Assembly (NCBI RefSeq): GCF_900188395.1
Contig: NZ_FZOB01000006.1
Coordinates: 1 to 64,000 of the forward strand
Source of the DNA: Desulfurobacterium atlanticum
Lineage (GTDB): Bacteria; Aquificota; Aquificia; Desulfurobacteriales; Desulfurobacteriaceae
Direction: 5' to 3'
DNA length: 64,000 bases
Both the position numbers and the translations under genes were made by a program. The number at the start of each line of letters is the position of its first letter. The stretch's first letter is position 1. Of the stretch, positions 35,009-44,678 are shown in pieces. Under the pieces are notes generated by a model. That model searched no databases, was not told the origin of the DNA, and saw only the letters and a program-made list of their open reading frames with translations.

Positions 35009-35660
35009 ACAAAGATTTTTGAATTTCAAAATCTATATCTTTCCCAAGATGTCCTGTAGCATTTGCAACATGAACCACAACCTTCTTTGTTTCAGGATTA
35101 TACTCAAGAACTGTTATTCCGCAATTTGCCTGTTTAAAAGCCCAGAATTTATCAAGGTCTGTTCCAAGAAGATAGCACATAAGAATTTTATTTGTTGCAT
35201 CATGACCTACAATTACAATAAGCTCATCATCTGAATGTTTTGAAACTACATTTTCAAAGGCTTTTACAGCCCTATTATAAACATCCTGTAGAGATTCACC
35301 ACCTTCTCCTGGCATTTTAACTGCAGAAGGTTTCTCCTTCCATAATCTGTAAAGTTCCGGATACTTATTTTCTACTTCTGAAGCTAAAAGTCCTTCCCAC
35401 TCTCCGTGGTCTATTTCTTTAAAGCCTTCTTCAGTATTAACTTCAAGGTCGTGATGTTTCGCAATCTCAGATGCAGTATCAAAACATCTTTTAAGAGGAC
35501 TTGAATAAACAGCCTTAACAGGGAAATCCTTTAAAGCTTCTCCTGCTCTTCTTGCCTGTTCTTTTCCTTCCTCATTTAAAGGAATATCCATCTTTCCCTG
35601 ATACCTGCCTTCTGCATTCCAGACTGTCTTTCCGTGTCTAACAAGTATTATTTTCGGCAT
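35007..35660 (-). CDS. Histidine phosphatase, possible phosphoserine phosphatase (PspA-like)
   Basis: Phosphoglycerate-mutase-like phosphatase of 217 residues. RHGKT (catalytic His9), GRYQGKMDIPLNEEG, YSSPLKRC, EIDHGEWEG and VGHDATN give the full branch-1 active site. The EIDHG block, KFWAFKQAN and the HLGKD tail resemble the metal-independent phosphoserine phosphatase described in Hydrogenobacter, so serine synthesis is a plausible role; alpha-ribazole phosphatase is an alternative. ATG at 35660 has GGAG 7 nt upstream; a TTG at 35666 is less likely. Last gene of the pgpA-pycAB operon. Confidence 0.75.
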   Translation of the reverse strand: MPKIILVRHGKTVWNAEGRYQGKMDIPLNEEGKEQARRAGEALKDFPVKAVYSSPLKRCFDTASEIAKHHDLEVNTEEGFKEIDHGEWEGLLASEVENKYPELYRLWKEKPSAVKMPGEGGESLQDVYNRAVKAFENVVSKHSDDELIVIVGHDATNKILMCYLLGTDLDKFWAFKQANCGITVLEYNPETKKVVVHVANATGHLGKDIDFEIQKSL

Positions 35661-35670
35661 AGGCAAACTC

Positions 35671-37521
35671 CTACTCTATTGTCATTATAGCTTCATCAGG
35701 ATTAACCTGATCACCAGGTTTAACATATATAGCTTTCACCGTTCCACTTATAGGTGCATGAACCTCATTCTGCATCTTCATAGCTTCCACTATAGCAACA
35801 ACATCCCCTTCCTTAACCTGTTGCCCTTCTTCAACTCTTATTTCAACAACTTTTGCAGGCATAGGAGATGTTACATCACCCTCTTTTATAGCTTTTGGCC
35901 TTTTTGAACTGCTTGTCAACCCACCGCTTATTTCAACCTCTCCAGCGGTAGGGACAACTTCAACAAGCGGCTCAACTACAACTTCTTCAAGTCTTCCATC
36001 TATTTTAATAAAGTAAGGTTTTTTACCTTCTGTTTTGTGGCCAACACCTGCAATTTTCACATGGTAGCTTTCACCGTGAACATTGATAACAAACTCTGTA
36101 GGTGCAAGAGGTTGCGGGCAGAGATTTTCTTCCTCCATCGTATCTGCAAGATCCTCTTCAGAAATTGCAGGTATCTCTCCTTTTTCAACTTTCTCTCTCC
36201 ATTCAAAGAACTCTTTAGCAACCTGTGGAAAGATACAGTAGGAAAGAACGTCTTCTTCAGACCTGGCAAGATCTCCTATCTCTTTCCTTCTCTGCTCAAG
36301 TTCTGGCTCAAGTAAATCAGCAGGTCTGCATGTTATAGGCTGCTCCTCTCCTAAAATCTTCTTGATAATTTCCTCTTTTATAGGAGCTGGAGGTTTACCG
36401 TAAAGACCCTTAACATAATTTTTTGTTTCCTGAGTAATCATTTTATACCTTTCACCTGACAGAACATTTAAAACAGCCTGAGTACCAACTATCTGGCTGG
36501 TAGGTGTTACAAGTGGAGGATAACCTAAATCTTCTCTGACTCTTGGAATCTCTTTTAAAACTTCATCAAGCTTATCAAGGGCTCCCTGCTCTTTTAGCTG
36601 GTTAACAAGGTTTGACATCATCCCACCTGGTATTTGATGTTCAAGAACTCCTGCATCAACACCTTTAAAGTCCATATCATATTTCTTATAGTGTTTTCTA
36701 ACTTCTTTAAAGTGTTTAGCCATTTTTGAAAGAGCATCTTTATCAAGTGGAACATCATAACCAAAACCTTTAAAAACAAAAGCCATCGTCTCAGCACACG
36801 GATGAGAAGTATCAGAAGCAAGGGGAGAAATGGCAACGTCCATAATATCAGCACCTGCCTCAACTGCTTTAAGCTGTGCCATTTCAGCCATTCCACTTGT
36901 GCAGTGAGTATGAATATGAACAGGTAGTCCAACCTCTTCCTTGAGAGCTTTAACAAGTGAATATGCTCTTTCAGGAGATAGCAAACTTGCCATATCTTTT
37001 ATTGTGATAATATCAACGCCCATCTCTTTATATTGAAGAGCAAGCTCTATGTATAAATCCTCAGTATGAACAGGGCTAACTGTGTAAGAAATAGCTCCTT
37101 CAACTATCTTTCCACACTCTTTCGCCGTTTCAACAGCAACTTCAACATTTCTCAAATCATTAAGAGCGTCAAAAACCCTGAAAACATCTATTCCATTTTC
37201 TGCAGCTTTTCTTACAAAAGCTTTCACAACATCATCAGGATAGTGCCTGTATCCTACAAGATTTTGACCTCTTAAAAGCATCTGAAGCTTTGAGTTTGGC
37301 ATAAGTTTTCTTAAAATTTTCAATCTTTCCCAGGGATCTTCTCTCAAAAATCTCAAACAGGCATCAAAAGTAGCACCACCCCACATTTCAACAGACCAGA
37401 AACCTGCTTTGTCTATTACAGGAGCTATATCTATCATATCCTTTGTTTTCATCCTGGTTGCAAAAAGGGATTGATGAGCATCCCTTAACGTAACATCTGT
37501 AAACTGGAGTTTTCTGCCCAT
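35671..37521 (-). CDS. pycB: Pyruvate/oxoacid carboxylase subunit B (carboxyltransferase plus biotinyl domain)
   Basis: Transfers CO2 from carboxybiotin to an oxoacid. The HMGL-like TIM barrel begins TDVTLRDAHQSLFATRM (about 8-24) and contains metal ligands in HIHTHCTSGM. A C-terminal lipoyl/biotinyl domain has the biotinylation motif EAMKM (Lys about 582). 616 residues is right for PycB or OadA. With pycA immediately downstream in sequence (upstream in transcription) it forms a two-subunit carboxylase. In Aquificota such pairs include both pyruvate carboxylase and the 2-oxoglutarate carboxylase CfiAB, so substrate is not certain. It depends on biotin made by bioF and bioA. Confidence 0.88.
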   Translation of the reverse strand: MGRKLQFTDVTLRDAHQSLFATRMKTKDMIDIAPVIDKAGFWSVEMWGGATFDACLRFLREDPWERLKILRKLMPNSKLQMLLRGQNLVGYRHYPDDVVKAFVRKAAENGIDVFRVFDALNDLRNVEVAVETAKECGKIVEGAISYTVSPVHTEDLYIELALQYKEMGVDIITIKDMASLLSPERAYSLVKALKEEVGLPVHIHTHCTSGMAEMAQLKAVEAGADIMDVAISPLASDTSHPCAETMAFVFKGFGYDVPLDKDALSKMAKHFKEVRKHYKKYDMDFKGVDAGVLEHQIPGGMMSNLVNQLKEQGALDKLDEVLKEIPRVREDLGYPPLVTPTSQIVGTQAVLNVLSGERYKMITQETKNYVKGLYGKPPAPIKEEIIKKILGEEQPITCRPADLLEPELEQRRKEIGDLARSEEDVLSYCIFPQVAKEFFEWREKVEKGEIPAISEEDLADTMEEENLCPQPLAPTEFVINVHGESYHVKIAGVGHKTEGKKPYFIKIDGRLEEVVVEPLVEVVPTAGEVEISGGLTSSSKRPKAIKEGDVTSPMPAKVVEIRVEEGQQVKEGDVVAIVEAMKMQNEVHAPISGTVKAIYVKPGDQVNPDEAIMTIE

Positions 37522-37538
37522 AACTGTTCCTCCTAAAA

Positions 37539-38957
37539 TTAAAGTCCGTGATGAGCAGCAATAGCTGCAGAAAGAGCCAGTGCAAGAATTTCAGGATCAG
37601 GCTCTTTAACAAAACTAAACTCTTTGATTTTCCTATCTATAAATGAAGTATCAAACCTGCCATGGATAAACTCAGGATCGTTGAGAATTTTCTTGAAAAA
37701 TGGAATAGTGGTAGGGACACCTCTTATCACAAACTCATCAAGAGCTCTACGGGAACGCCTTATAGCCTCATCCCAGTTTCTTCCCCAAACTATAAGTTTT
37801 GCAATCATAGAATCGTAGTAAGGAGGAATCTTATAGCCTTTATAAACAACTCCGTCTATTCTCACACCTATACCACCGGGAGAGTAGTAAGCTGTAATAG
37901 TTCCAGGTGAAGGAGCAAAATCCCTTGCAACATTTTCAGCATTTATTCTAAATTGCATCGCAAATCCGTAAATATTTATGTTTCTCTGAGAAAAAGAGAG
38001 ATTCATGCCAGCAGCTATTCTTATCTGCTCCTGAACAATATCAATACCTGTAACCTCTTCGGTAATTGTATGCTCAACCTGAAGCCTTGGATTTACCTCC
38101 ATAAAGTAGAAATTCCCATATCTATCCATAAGAAATTCCCACGTTCCAACACCATAATATCCTATCTCTTTAGCAACTTTTACACATATATTTCCAAGTT
38201 TCTCTCGCTGCCTTTTAGTTAAAACAGGAGATGGAGCTATTTCAAGAACCTTCTGGTGGCGTCTTTGCATAGAACAGTCTCTCTCTCCAAGGTGAACAAC
38301 ATTACCATGCTTATCAGCAACTATCTGTATCTCAATGTGGCGAGGCTCTTCTATATATTTTTCAATGAAAACTTCACCCTTTCCAAATGAAGCTTCGGCT
38401 TCTGCAACAGCAGTGGTAAACTGTCTTACAAGCTCCTCTTCATTTCGGACGACTCTTAAACCTCTTCCGCCTCCACCGTGAGAAGCTTTTATCATAACAG
38501 GATAACCTATTCTTCTGGCAAGTTCTTTTGCCTCTTCCAAATCAGTAATCGGTTTTTCGCTTCCTTCTGCTACAGGAACACCCAATTCTTTCATTACCTT
38601 CTTTGCTTCAAGTTTGCTACCGAACATTTTCAAATGTTCAACTGAAGGCCCAATAAATTCAATACCTTTTCTACGACAATAATCAGCAAAATCTGGCCTT
38701 TCTGAAAGAAATCCATATCCAGGATGGATGGCGTCTGCTCCAGCCCTTTTGGCAATATCTACTATTTTATAGTAGTTAAGGTAAGCTTTTACAGGATCTC
38801 CGTGAATCATATAAGCTTCATCAGCTTTTTTAACGTGAAGGGAGTTAACATCAGCTTCAGAATAGATAGCAACTGTTTTAATACCAAGCTCTTTACAGGC
38901 ACGAATAACCCTTGTGGCAACCTCACTTCTGTTTGCTATTAAGATTTTTTTAAACAT
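37539..38957 (-). CDS. pycA: Biotin carboxylase subunit (PycA/AccC/CfiB type)
   Basis: ATP-grasp biotin carboxylase of 472 residues that charges the biotin carried by the neighbouring subunit. FKKILIANRSEVATRVIRA at the N-terminus, the glycine-rich loop ASHGGGGRGLRVV, the catalytic HLGERDCSMQRRHQK and NPRLQVEHTITEEVTG are complete. ATG at 38957 has GGAGGA upstream; the longer frame to 39053 would run into pgpA. The sequence ends AAIAAHHGL, as in Aquificota homologues I recall. The gene overlaps pgpA by 8 nt. It precedes pycB by 17 nt. Confidence 0.88.
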   Translation of the reverse strand: MFKKILIANRSEVATRVIRACKELGIKTVAIYSEADVNSLHVKKADEAYMIHGDPVKAYLNYYKIVDIAKRAGADAIHPGYGFLSERPDFADYCRRKGIEFIGPSVEHLKMFGSKLEAKKVMKELGVPVAEGSEKPITDLEEAKELARRIGYPVMIKASHGGGGRGLRVVRNEEELVRQFTTAVAEAEASFGKGEVFIEKYIEEPRHIEIQIVADKHGNVVHLGERDCSMQRRHQKVLEIAPSPVLTKRQREKLGNICVKVAKEIGYYGVGTWEFLMDRYGNFYFMEVNPRLQVEHTITEEVTGIDIVQEQIRIAAGMNLSFSQRNINIYGFAMQFRINAENVARDFAPSPGTITAYYSPGGIGVRIDGVVYKGYKIPPYYDSMIAKLIVWGRNWDEAIRRSRRALDEFVIRGVPTTIPFFKKILNDPEFIHGRFDTSFIDRKIKEFSFVKEPDPEILALALSAAIAAHHGL

Positions 38958-39405
38958 AGTTCCTCCAGACAAGTAGCCTGAGAAGTAGATTGGTATAAAG
39001 CCCGGCGACCATATCGTCAACGGTGATACCAAATCCACCGGGCAATTTTTCAAACATCTTTATCGGCGGCGGTTTCATTATATCAATAATTCTAAAGATT
39101 ACCAAGGCAAAAAGCACCGCAGATAAAGAAGGCTTTATTCCAAGCATTGCTATTTGCATTCCTATTATCTCATCTATAACAACAGAATCTGGATCTTTTA
39201 CTCCAAGATTTAAAGAATAAAAATGGGAAGAAAGCACACTTAATACAAAAGTTAAAAGAACAATTACTCCCTGAAATAGTAAATTATCTGGCCAGAAAAA
39301 ATAGATTAGAACAGCAGCGAAAATGGACCCCCAGGTGCCTGGCATTTTAGGAAGTTTTCCGCTGTAACATCCTGTAGCAATAAATTCCCAGAGTTTATCT
39401 ATCAT
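38950..39405 (-). CDS. pgpA: Phosphatidylglycerophosphatase A
   Basis: Dephosphorylates phosphatidylglycerophosphate to phosphatidylglycerol at the inner membrane. Characteristic KMPGTWGS (about 20-27) and DPDSVVIDEIIGMQI (about 71-85) motifs are present, with IDIMKPPPI and GFGITVDDMVAG near the end. 151 residues, with four or so membrane segments. It overlaps the M16 peptidase gene (ATGA) upstream and pycA downstream. Confidence 0.92.
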   Translation of the reverse strand: MIDKLWEFIATGCYSGKLPKMPGTWGSIFAAVLIYFFWPDNLLFQGVIVLLTFVLSVLSSHFYSLNLGVKDPDSVVIDEIIGMQIAMLGIKPSLSAVLFALVIFRIIDIMKPPPIKMFEKLPGGFGITVDDMVAGLYTNLLLRLLVWRNYV

Positions 39406-40628
39406 AATATAACCTCCATATCTTCAGGTATAAGTTCAATAATAAGGGGAGATGTTTTAATAAAGGCTGTCTCCTCTAAAAAATCTTCAAAGGAAAGAGA
39501 ACTAATTTTTTCTATTAAACTTTCATAAATTTCAAGACTTTCAAGCAGAGTCATTGAATATCCAATCTCTTCAGCTTCCAATTCAACAGCTTCTCTTTTG
39601 AAAATTTCCGATTTCAGCACTTTCCTCTTTGCAAACTCAAAAACTTCTTCAGTGTTAAAGGAGTTTAAAATGGAAAAAAGTTTCTCTTTAAACTTTCCAT
39701 TCCTGCTACTATCGGTTATTCCGTAGATATAAAAGGAACTACCGCCTAAAAACTCTTCAAATCCAGCACTGACACCAAAAGCAAAACCTTTTTCAGTAAT
39801 CTCCTGATAAAGAATTGAGCTTCTGCCGTAAGAAAGAATGGACTCAAGGAGAATAAACGGAGCCACATTTTGCTCTTGAATTAATCCCGGCAATCTCCAA
39901 CCTACAACGGTATGGATATTTGCAACTGCAGGGTGCTTTAAAACAAAAGTCTCCTTACATGTGGTTGTATCATCAACAGTTACAAAAAAATTTCTTTCTT
40001 CAGACGGAATCTCCTTCAACTCTTTTTTAATTAATGTTAACAGAGAGTTTTCATCAACATTACCTGAAATCGCAACGGTTAAATTACCTGCATGATAGTG
40101 TTTCTGATGAAACTCTTTAACCGTTTTATCGGTAAAAGATGATACAGTATCCCTAAAACCAAGAATAGGATACCTGTAGTTAGACTTTTTATAAAGATGT
40201 TTTAGAAACTCTCTCCATAAAAGCGTCTTTGGATTGTTTTCAGAACGTGCTATCTCTTCAAGAACTATAGGCTTCTCTTTCTCAACCATCTCCTGTGAAA
40301 GAACAGGAAAAAACACAAGCTCTTTTAATAATTTAACAGCAAGAGAAACATGTTTTGCAGGAAGAGTAATGTAGTAAAAAGTGTAATCGTAAGAAGTTGC
40401 CGCATTGATTTCACCACCGGCATTTTCAACCATCTTCTCTATCTCACCAGGAAGAAAATTTCTTGTTCCGTTAAACACCATGTGCTCAAGAAAATGGGCA
40501 ACTCCGCGATTTTCATTGTCTTCAAAAACAGCTCCTGTTTTCAACCAGAACTGCACCGAAACTGAAGAAACATCCTTTCTTGATTTCAAAACAACAAAAG
40601 CTCCGTTATCAAGCCTTTCAACTCTCAT
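39402..40628 (-). CDS. M16-family zinc peptidase
   Basis: Insulinase/pitrilysin-type processing peptidase of 408 residues. The inverted zinc motif HFLEH (His45, Glu48, His49) is followed by a distal ligand region (VLEEIARSENNP). The C-terminal M16C half is present. Homologous to mitochondrial processing-peptidase-like bacterial proteins (PqqL/YmxG type). GGAG precedes the ATG. First gene of the minus-strand operon M16-pgpA-pycA-pycB-phosphatase; divergent from murD. Confidence 0.92.
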   Translation of the reverse strand: MRVERLDNGAFVVLKSRKDVSSVSVQFWLKTGAVFEDNENRGVAHFLEHMVFNGTRNFLPGEIEKMVENAGGEINAATSYDYTFYYITLPAKHVSLAVKLLKELVFFPVLSQEMVEKEKPIVLEEIARSENNPKTLLWREFLKHLYKKSNYRYPILGFRDTVSSFTDKTVKEFHQKHYHAGNLTVAISGNVDENSLLTLIKKELKEIPSEERNFFVTVDDTTTCKETFVLKHPAVANIHTVVGWRLPGLIQEQNVAPFILLESILSYGRSSILYQEITEKGFAFGVSAGFEEFLGGSSFYIYGITDSSRNGKFKEKLFSILNSFNTEEVFEFAKRKVLKSEIFKREAVELEAEEIGYSMTLLESLEIYESLIEKISSLSFEDFLEETAFIKTSPLIIELIPEDMEVIL

Positions 40629-40710
40629 AAAAACTCCATAGATTTAAGGTTTGAAAATTTTTAAGATTACAGCAAAATTATAAATTATGAAAAAGCCGGA
40701 GATTAGCAAA

Positions 40711-41940
40711 ATGGTTGTTGTTCTTGGAAAAGGCAAAAGCGGTAAATCTGCCGGAAAACTCCTTGAAAAACTCGGTTACAATGTAACCTATTACGACGAC
40801 AAAGAAAAAGGGAAACTGCCTGAAAATCCAGATTTTGTGGTTAAATCTCCCGGAATTCCTCAGAGCCATCCGACTGTCAAATTTTATAAAGAAAAAAGAA
40901 TAGAGGTAATAGGAGAAGTTGAACTTGCAGGAAGGTTTTTAAAGGGAAAAGTTATATGTATAACCGGAACAAATGGAAAAACCACAACAACCGCTCTCAT
41001 CTATCACGGTCTGAAAAAACTCTGGAAAAAAGGGAAAGTTTTTATAGGAGGAAATTACGGAATTCCTGTTTCCGAATTCGCTTCAGAAACAGACAGCGAT
41101 TCAATTTCTGTAATTGAGCTTTCAAGCTATCAGATTGAGGATTTAAAAAACTTTAAATGTGAAATTTCTGTTATTTTAAACATAACTCCGGACCATCTTA
41201 ATAGATACAAAGATTTTGATGAATATAAAAGAGCAAAACTAAATCTTATAGACCATACAACGGGAAAAATAATTCTAAACAAAGATGACAGAAATCTTAA
41301 GAACCTGAAAGGGAACAACTTTTTATATTTCAGCATGAAGGAAAAAGCCGATATCTTTTACGAAGAAGGTTTTGTAAACATAGAAAAGATGCAGATTAAC
41401 GCTAACTTTTTGCCTTTATCTGGATACCACAACATACAAAACATTATGGCTTCTATTCTTGTTGTAAAAGAGCTTGGATTTTCTGTTTCTGAATTCTTAG
41501 AAGCGATTAAAGACTTTAAAGGACTTGAACACCGGCTTGAATTTGTAAAGGAAATAGGTGGAGTAAAATTTATAAACGATTCAAAATCAACAAATATTGA
41601 TTCTCTTGAAAAGGCACTTTTAAGCTTTGAAAAAGTTATTCTAATAGCTGGCGGTAAAGATAAAGGAATAGATTTTTCTCCGTTAAAAGACTTGATAAGG
41701 AATAAAGTTAAAAAGTTAATAGCAATAGGCGAAACAGCTTTAATGTTCAAATCACTTTTTGAAAATGAAACGGAAATTGAAATAAAACAAAGTTTAGAAG
41801 ATGCTGTAATTTCTGCGTTTAACAGCTCTCAACATGGAGATGTAATACTTTTTTCTCCAGGATGTTCAAGTTTTGATATGTTTAAAAACTTTGAAGAGAG
41901 GGGTAAAATTTTCAAACAGATAGTTGAGGAGATTAAATGA
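40711..41940 (+). CDS. murD: UDP-N-acetylmuramoylalanine--D-glutamate ligase
   Basis: Adds D-glutamate to UDP-MurNAc-L-Ala. N-terminal MVVVLGKGKSGKSAG is the uridine-binding Rossmann start. The ATP-binding motif GTNGKTTTT, the central NITPDHLNRY and C-terminal NDSKSTNIDS are Mur ligase signatures. I chose the ATG at 40711 with CCGGAG 9 nt upstream; an ATG at 40687 would add eight residues but has no ribosome site. First gene of the murD-ftsW-murG run. Confidence 0.94.
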   Translation: MVVVLGKGKSGKSAGKLLEKLGYNVTYYDDKEKGKLPENPDFVVKSPGIPQSHPTVKFYKEKRIEVIGEVELAGRFLKGKVICITGTNGKTTTTALIYHGLKKLWKKGKVFIGGNYGIPVSEFASETDSDSISVIELSSYQIEDLKNFKCEISVILNITPDHLNRYKDFDEYKRAKLNLIDHTTGKIILNKDDRNLKNLKGNNFLYFSMKEKADIFYEEGFVNIEKMQINANFLPLSGYHNIQNIMASILVVKELGFSVSEFLEAIKDFKGLEHRLEFVKEIGGVKFINDSKSTNIDSLEKALLSFEKVILIAGGKDKGIDFSPLKDLIRNKVKKLIAIGETALMFKSLFENETEIEIKQSLEDAVISAFNSSQHGDVILFSPGCSSFDMFKNFEERGKIFKQIVEEIK

Positions 41941-43091
41941 AACCTGAAACACTTGGAAAATTGATATTTATATTTGCTGTTATTTTAACGGTTATAGGAT
42001 TGATTTTCATTTATACCGGAAGTTATTTCTTCTGCGTATCACGTGGAAACTCACCCTATTACCTTTTAATGAAGCAAATTATCTCTCTTTTTATAGCTCT
42101 AATAGCATGGTACTTCACATATAAACTGTTTGATTACAAAAAGCTTAAAGAAAAGCGATGGCTGTGGTCTATATATGGAGCAACTTTATTTATACTCATA
42201 TTTGTTCTTATATTCGGCGTTGAAGTAAACGGAGCAAGAAGCTGGATTAGAATAGGTGGATTCTCTCTTCAACCTGCAGAGTTTGCTAAAGTGTTTATAA
42301 TTTTGTTTGTTGCCGGTTATCTTGAAAGAAAGTGGTATGAAATAGAGAACAGTTATGAGGTTTTCATCGGCTTCATGATTCTTGTTTTCATTCCTATATT
42401 TTTAATCCTTTTAGAAAAAGACCTTGGCTCAGCAATGATAGTTTTTATTTCAGTTTTTGCAATGATATTTATCACCGGATTTCGGTTAAGCTACATTTTA
42501 ATCCCTTTTGCAATAGGAAGTGCCATGTTTTTCCTTGCAGTTATAACAGCCCCTTACAGAATTGCCAGAATAAAGATGCTCTTTAATCCACTGGCATACT
42601 TTAAAGCACCGGGGAAAAGCGACAGCTATCAGCTTGTTCAGGCTCTTGTCTCATTTGCAAAAGGTGGTTTAACAGGTGTTGGGATAGGTCAGGGACAGCA
42701 GAAATTGGCATTTCTACCACTTGCATTTAGTGATTTTATATACGCCCATATAGGTGAAGAGGGAGGCTTTATAGTGGCCAGTTTTATACTTATCCTCTTT
42801 TTTGCAATTCTATTTACAGGTCTCCAGATAGCTGACAGAACTGACGATAAAATGGGTAAATTCCTCTCTTTAGGTTTAACCCTTTATATCTTCCTTGAAG
42901 GAATGGTTCATATAGGCGTAAATATTGGCCTTGTTCCCACCACAGGAATAACCCTTCCTTTCGTAAGTCAGGGTGGAAGTTCCCTTATTGCAATGTATAT
43001 AGCCGTAGGACTTTTAATGAGTATTGCCAAGAATTTACCGGAAAAAACAAGAATAAACTTTAAAGAAGTTCAAAGAGGACGGTACGGATGA
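41937..43091 (+). CDS. ftsW: Peptidoglycan glycosyltransferase FtsW (SEDS)
   Basis: SEDS-family polymerase with about ten transmembrane helices, 384 residues. GARSWIRIGGFSLQPAEFAK is the most conserved SEDS block; LLEKDLGSA and the C-terminal TTGITLPFVSQGGSSLIA complete the fold. Between murD and murG it is best called FtsW rather than RodA. Overlaps both neighbours by 4 nt (ATGA). Confidence 0.93.
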   Translation: MKPETLGKLIFIFAVILTVIGLIFIYTGSYFFCVSRGNSPYYLLMKQIISLFIALIAWYFTYKLFDYKKLKEKRWLWSIYGATLFILIFVLIFGVEVNGARSWIRIGGFSLQPAEFAKVFIILFVAGYLERKWYEIENSYEVFIGFMILVFIPIFLILLEKDLGSAMIVFISVFAMIFITGFRLSYILIPFAIGSAMFFLAVITAPYRIARIKMLFNPLAYFKAPGKSDSYQLVQALVSFAKGGLTGVGIGQGQQKLAFLPLAFSDFIYAHIGEEGGFIVASFILILFFAILFTGLQIADRTDDKMGKFLSLGLTLYIFLEGMVHIGVNIGLVPTTGITLPFVSQGGSSLIAMYIAVGLLMSIAKNLPEKTRINFKEVQRGRYG

Positions 43092-44170
43092 GAATAATTG
43101 TGGCAGGAGGAGGAACAGGAGGACACTTCTTTCCTGCAGTTGCAACAATAGAAAAGCTTATGGAAAATGGGCACGATGTTTTATACATCGGAACAGAAAA
43201 CGGTATAGAATTTCAAAAGCAAAGCCGGATACCGTGTAAAAAAATGTTTCTACCCATATCTGGAGTCAGGGGTAAAGGATTTGCAGGTAGTTTAAAGGGA
43301 GCCGCCTCTCTATTTTTAGCTATAAGGAAAATGAAAAAGATAGCTAATAATTATAAACCTGACAGAATTCTACTCTTTGGCGGATATGTATCCTTCCCAG
43401 CAGGAGTTGTGGGAAAAATAAAGAAAATCCCTGTTATTATTCATGAACAAAATTCAATACCTGGAAAAACGAACAAAATTTTAAACAAAATAGGAAACAA
43501 AACTTTAATAGCTAATAGTTTCTGTTTTAAATATTTTCCCAAGGGCATCTTAACAGGAAATCCTTTAAGAAAGGAAATTATAGAATGTAATATTTCTAAA
43601 AAAGAAGCAAGAGAAAAACTTGGTATTGACATAGAAAAATTCACAATTCTTATTTTTGGTGGAAGTCAGGGAGCTCTTTTCATAAATCAGTTGATGGAAA
43701 AAACCGTACCCTTACTGAAAGACAAAGAAGATATACAGATATTACACATAACAGGGAAAGAAAAAGAGGGAAGGTTAAAAGAAGTTTACAACAGCCTAAA
43801 TATATCAGCAAAAGTTATTTCATTTACTGATACCCCATGGCTCTTCTATAAAAGTGCAGACATAGCAATATCAAGAAGTGGTGCACTGGCAGTATCTGAA
43901 CTATGCTTTTTTGGTATTCCCACCGTTTTTATTCCTTATCCTTTTGCAGCGGATGACCATCAATATTTTAATGTAAAGCTTATTGAAGAAAAAGAAGGTT
44001 GTTTCCTTTATAGACAGAAAAATTTAACCCCTGAAAAACTTGCATTTCTTATAAAAAAACTTTACACTAACGAATCTCTAAGAGAACAGTTTTCAAAAGT
44101 TATGAAATCTTTTTCAATTCCAGATGCAACTTTGAGAGTTGTAAGAGAGACAGAAAATGCAGGAGATTGA
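43088..44170 (+). CDS. murG: MurG glycosyltransferase
   Basis: Transfers GlcNAc to lipid I to make lipid II, at the cytoplasmic face of the membrane. N-terminal GGGTGGH (7-13) is the acceptor-binding loop; IIHEQNSIPGK and FGGSQGA (donor-site loop) are both present, and ISRSGALAVSEL with IPYPFAADDHQ binds UDP-GlcNAc. 360 residues. Coupled to ftsW by a 4-nt overlap and overlapping scpB by 14 nt. Confidence 0.96.
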   Translation: MRIIVAGGGTGGHFFPAVATIEKLMENGHDVLYIGTENGIEFQKQSRIPCKKMFLPISGVRGKGFAGSLKGAASLFLAIRKMKKIANNYKPDRILLFGGYVSFPAGVVGKIKKIPVIIHEQNSIPGKTNKILNKIGNKTLIANSFCFKYFPKGILTGNPLRKEIIECNISKKEAREKLGIDIEKFTILIFGGSQGALFINQLMEKTVPLLKDKEDIQILHITGKEKEGRLKEVYNSLNISAKVISFTDTPWLFYKSADIAISRSGALAVSELCFFGIPTVFIPYPFAADDHQYFNVKLIEEKEGCFLYRQKNLTPEKLAFLIKKLYTNESLREQFSKVMKSFSIPDATLRVVRETENAGD

Positions 44171-44678
44171 AAAGATAGTTGAAGCAGTAATATTTGTATC
44201 TGAAGAACCTGTTACAGCAGAAGAGATAGCCAAAAAACTTGAAATTGAAATAGAAGAAGTAAAACTGGCATTAGAAAAAGTTAAACAAAACTTTGCAAAT
44301 AGAGGTATAATTTTAGAAGAGGTTGCTGAAGGCTATAAGTTTTACACAAATCCGGAAATTGCAAATTTTGTGAAAAGATTTGTTGAGGATAAACCAATAA
44401 AGCTTTCCAGGCACCTGCTTGAAGTTCTTGCAATTGTAGCATACAAACAGCCTGTATCAAAAAGAGAAATAGAAACTATCAGAGGAAAAACATCAGACGG
44501 GGCGATAAAAAGTCTCCTTGAAAAAAGGCTTATAGAAGTTGTCGGAAGGAAAAAGGGACCTGGAAGAGCAAAACTTTACGGCACAACAAAGGAATTTTTA
44601 ATCCATTTCGGCCTTAAAAGCCTGAAGGAGCTTCCTTCGTTTGACCTGGAGGAGATTATTGAAGAAGGAATGGATTGA
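44157..44678 (+). CDS. scpB: Segregation and condensation protein ScpB
   Basis: Condensin subunit partnering SMC and ScpA. Two winged-helix domains: residues 1-80 (VEAVIFVSEEPVTAEEIAKKL) and 90-155 (LSRHLLEVLAIVAYKQPVSKREIETIRG, then RLIEVVGRKKGPGRAKLYGTT). 173 residues. scpA and smc are not in the window. It follows murG with a 14-nt overlap and is overlapped by the cytidylate-kinase-like gene. Confidence 0.94.
   Translation: MQEIEKIVEAVIFVSEEPVTAEEIAKKLEIEIEEVKLALEKVKQNFANRGIILEEVAEGYKFYTNPEIANFVKRFVEDKPIKLSRHLLEVLAIVAYKQPVSKREIETIRGKTSDGAIKSLLEKRLIEVVGRKKGPGRAKLYGTTKEFLIHFGLKSLKELPSFDLEEIIEEGMD

Noticed and set aside
36618-36956. Leu-rich open frame inside pycB on the same strand
   Set aside because: A different frame of a confident carboxyltransferase gene; low-complexity composition.
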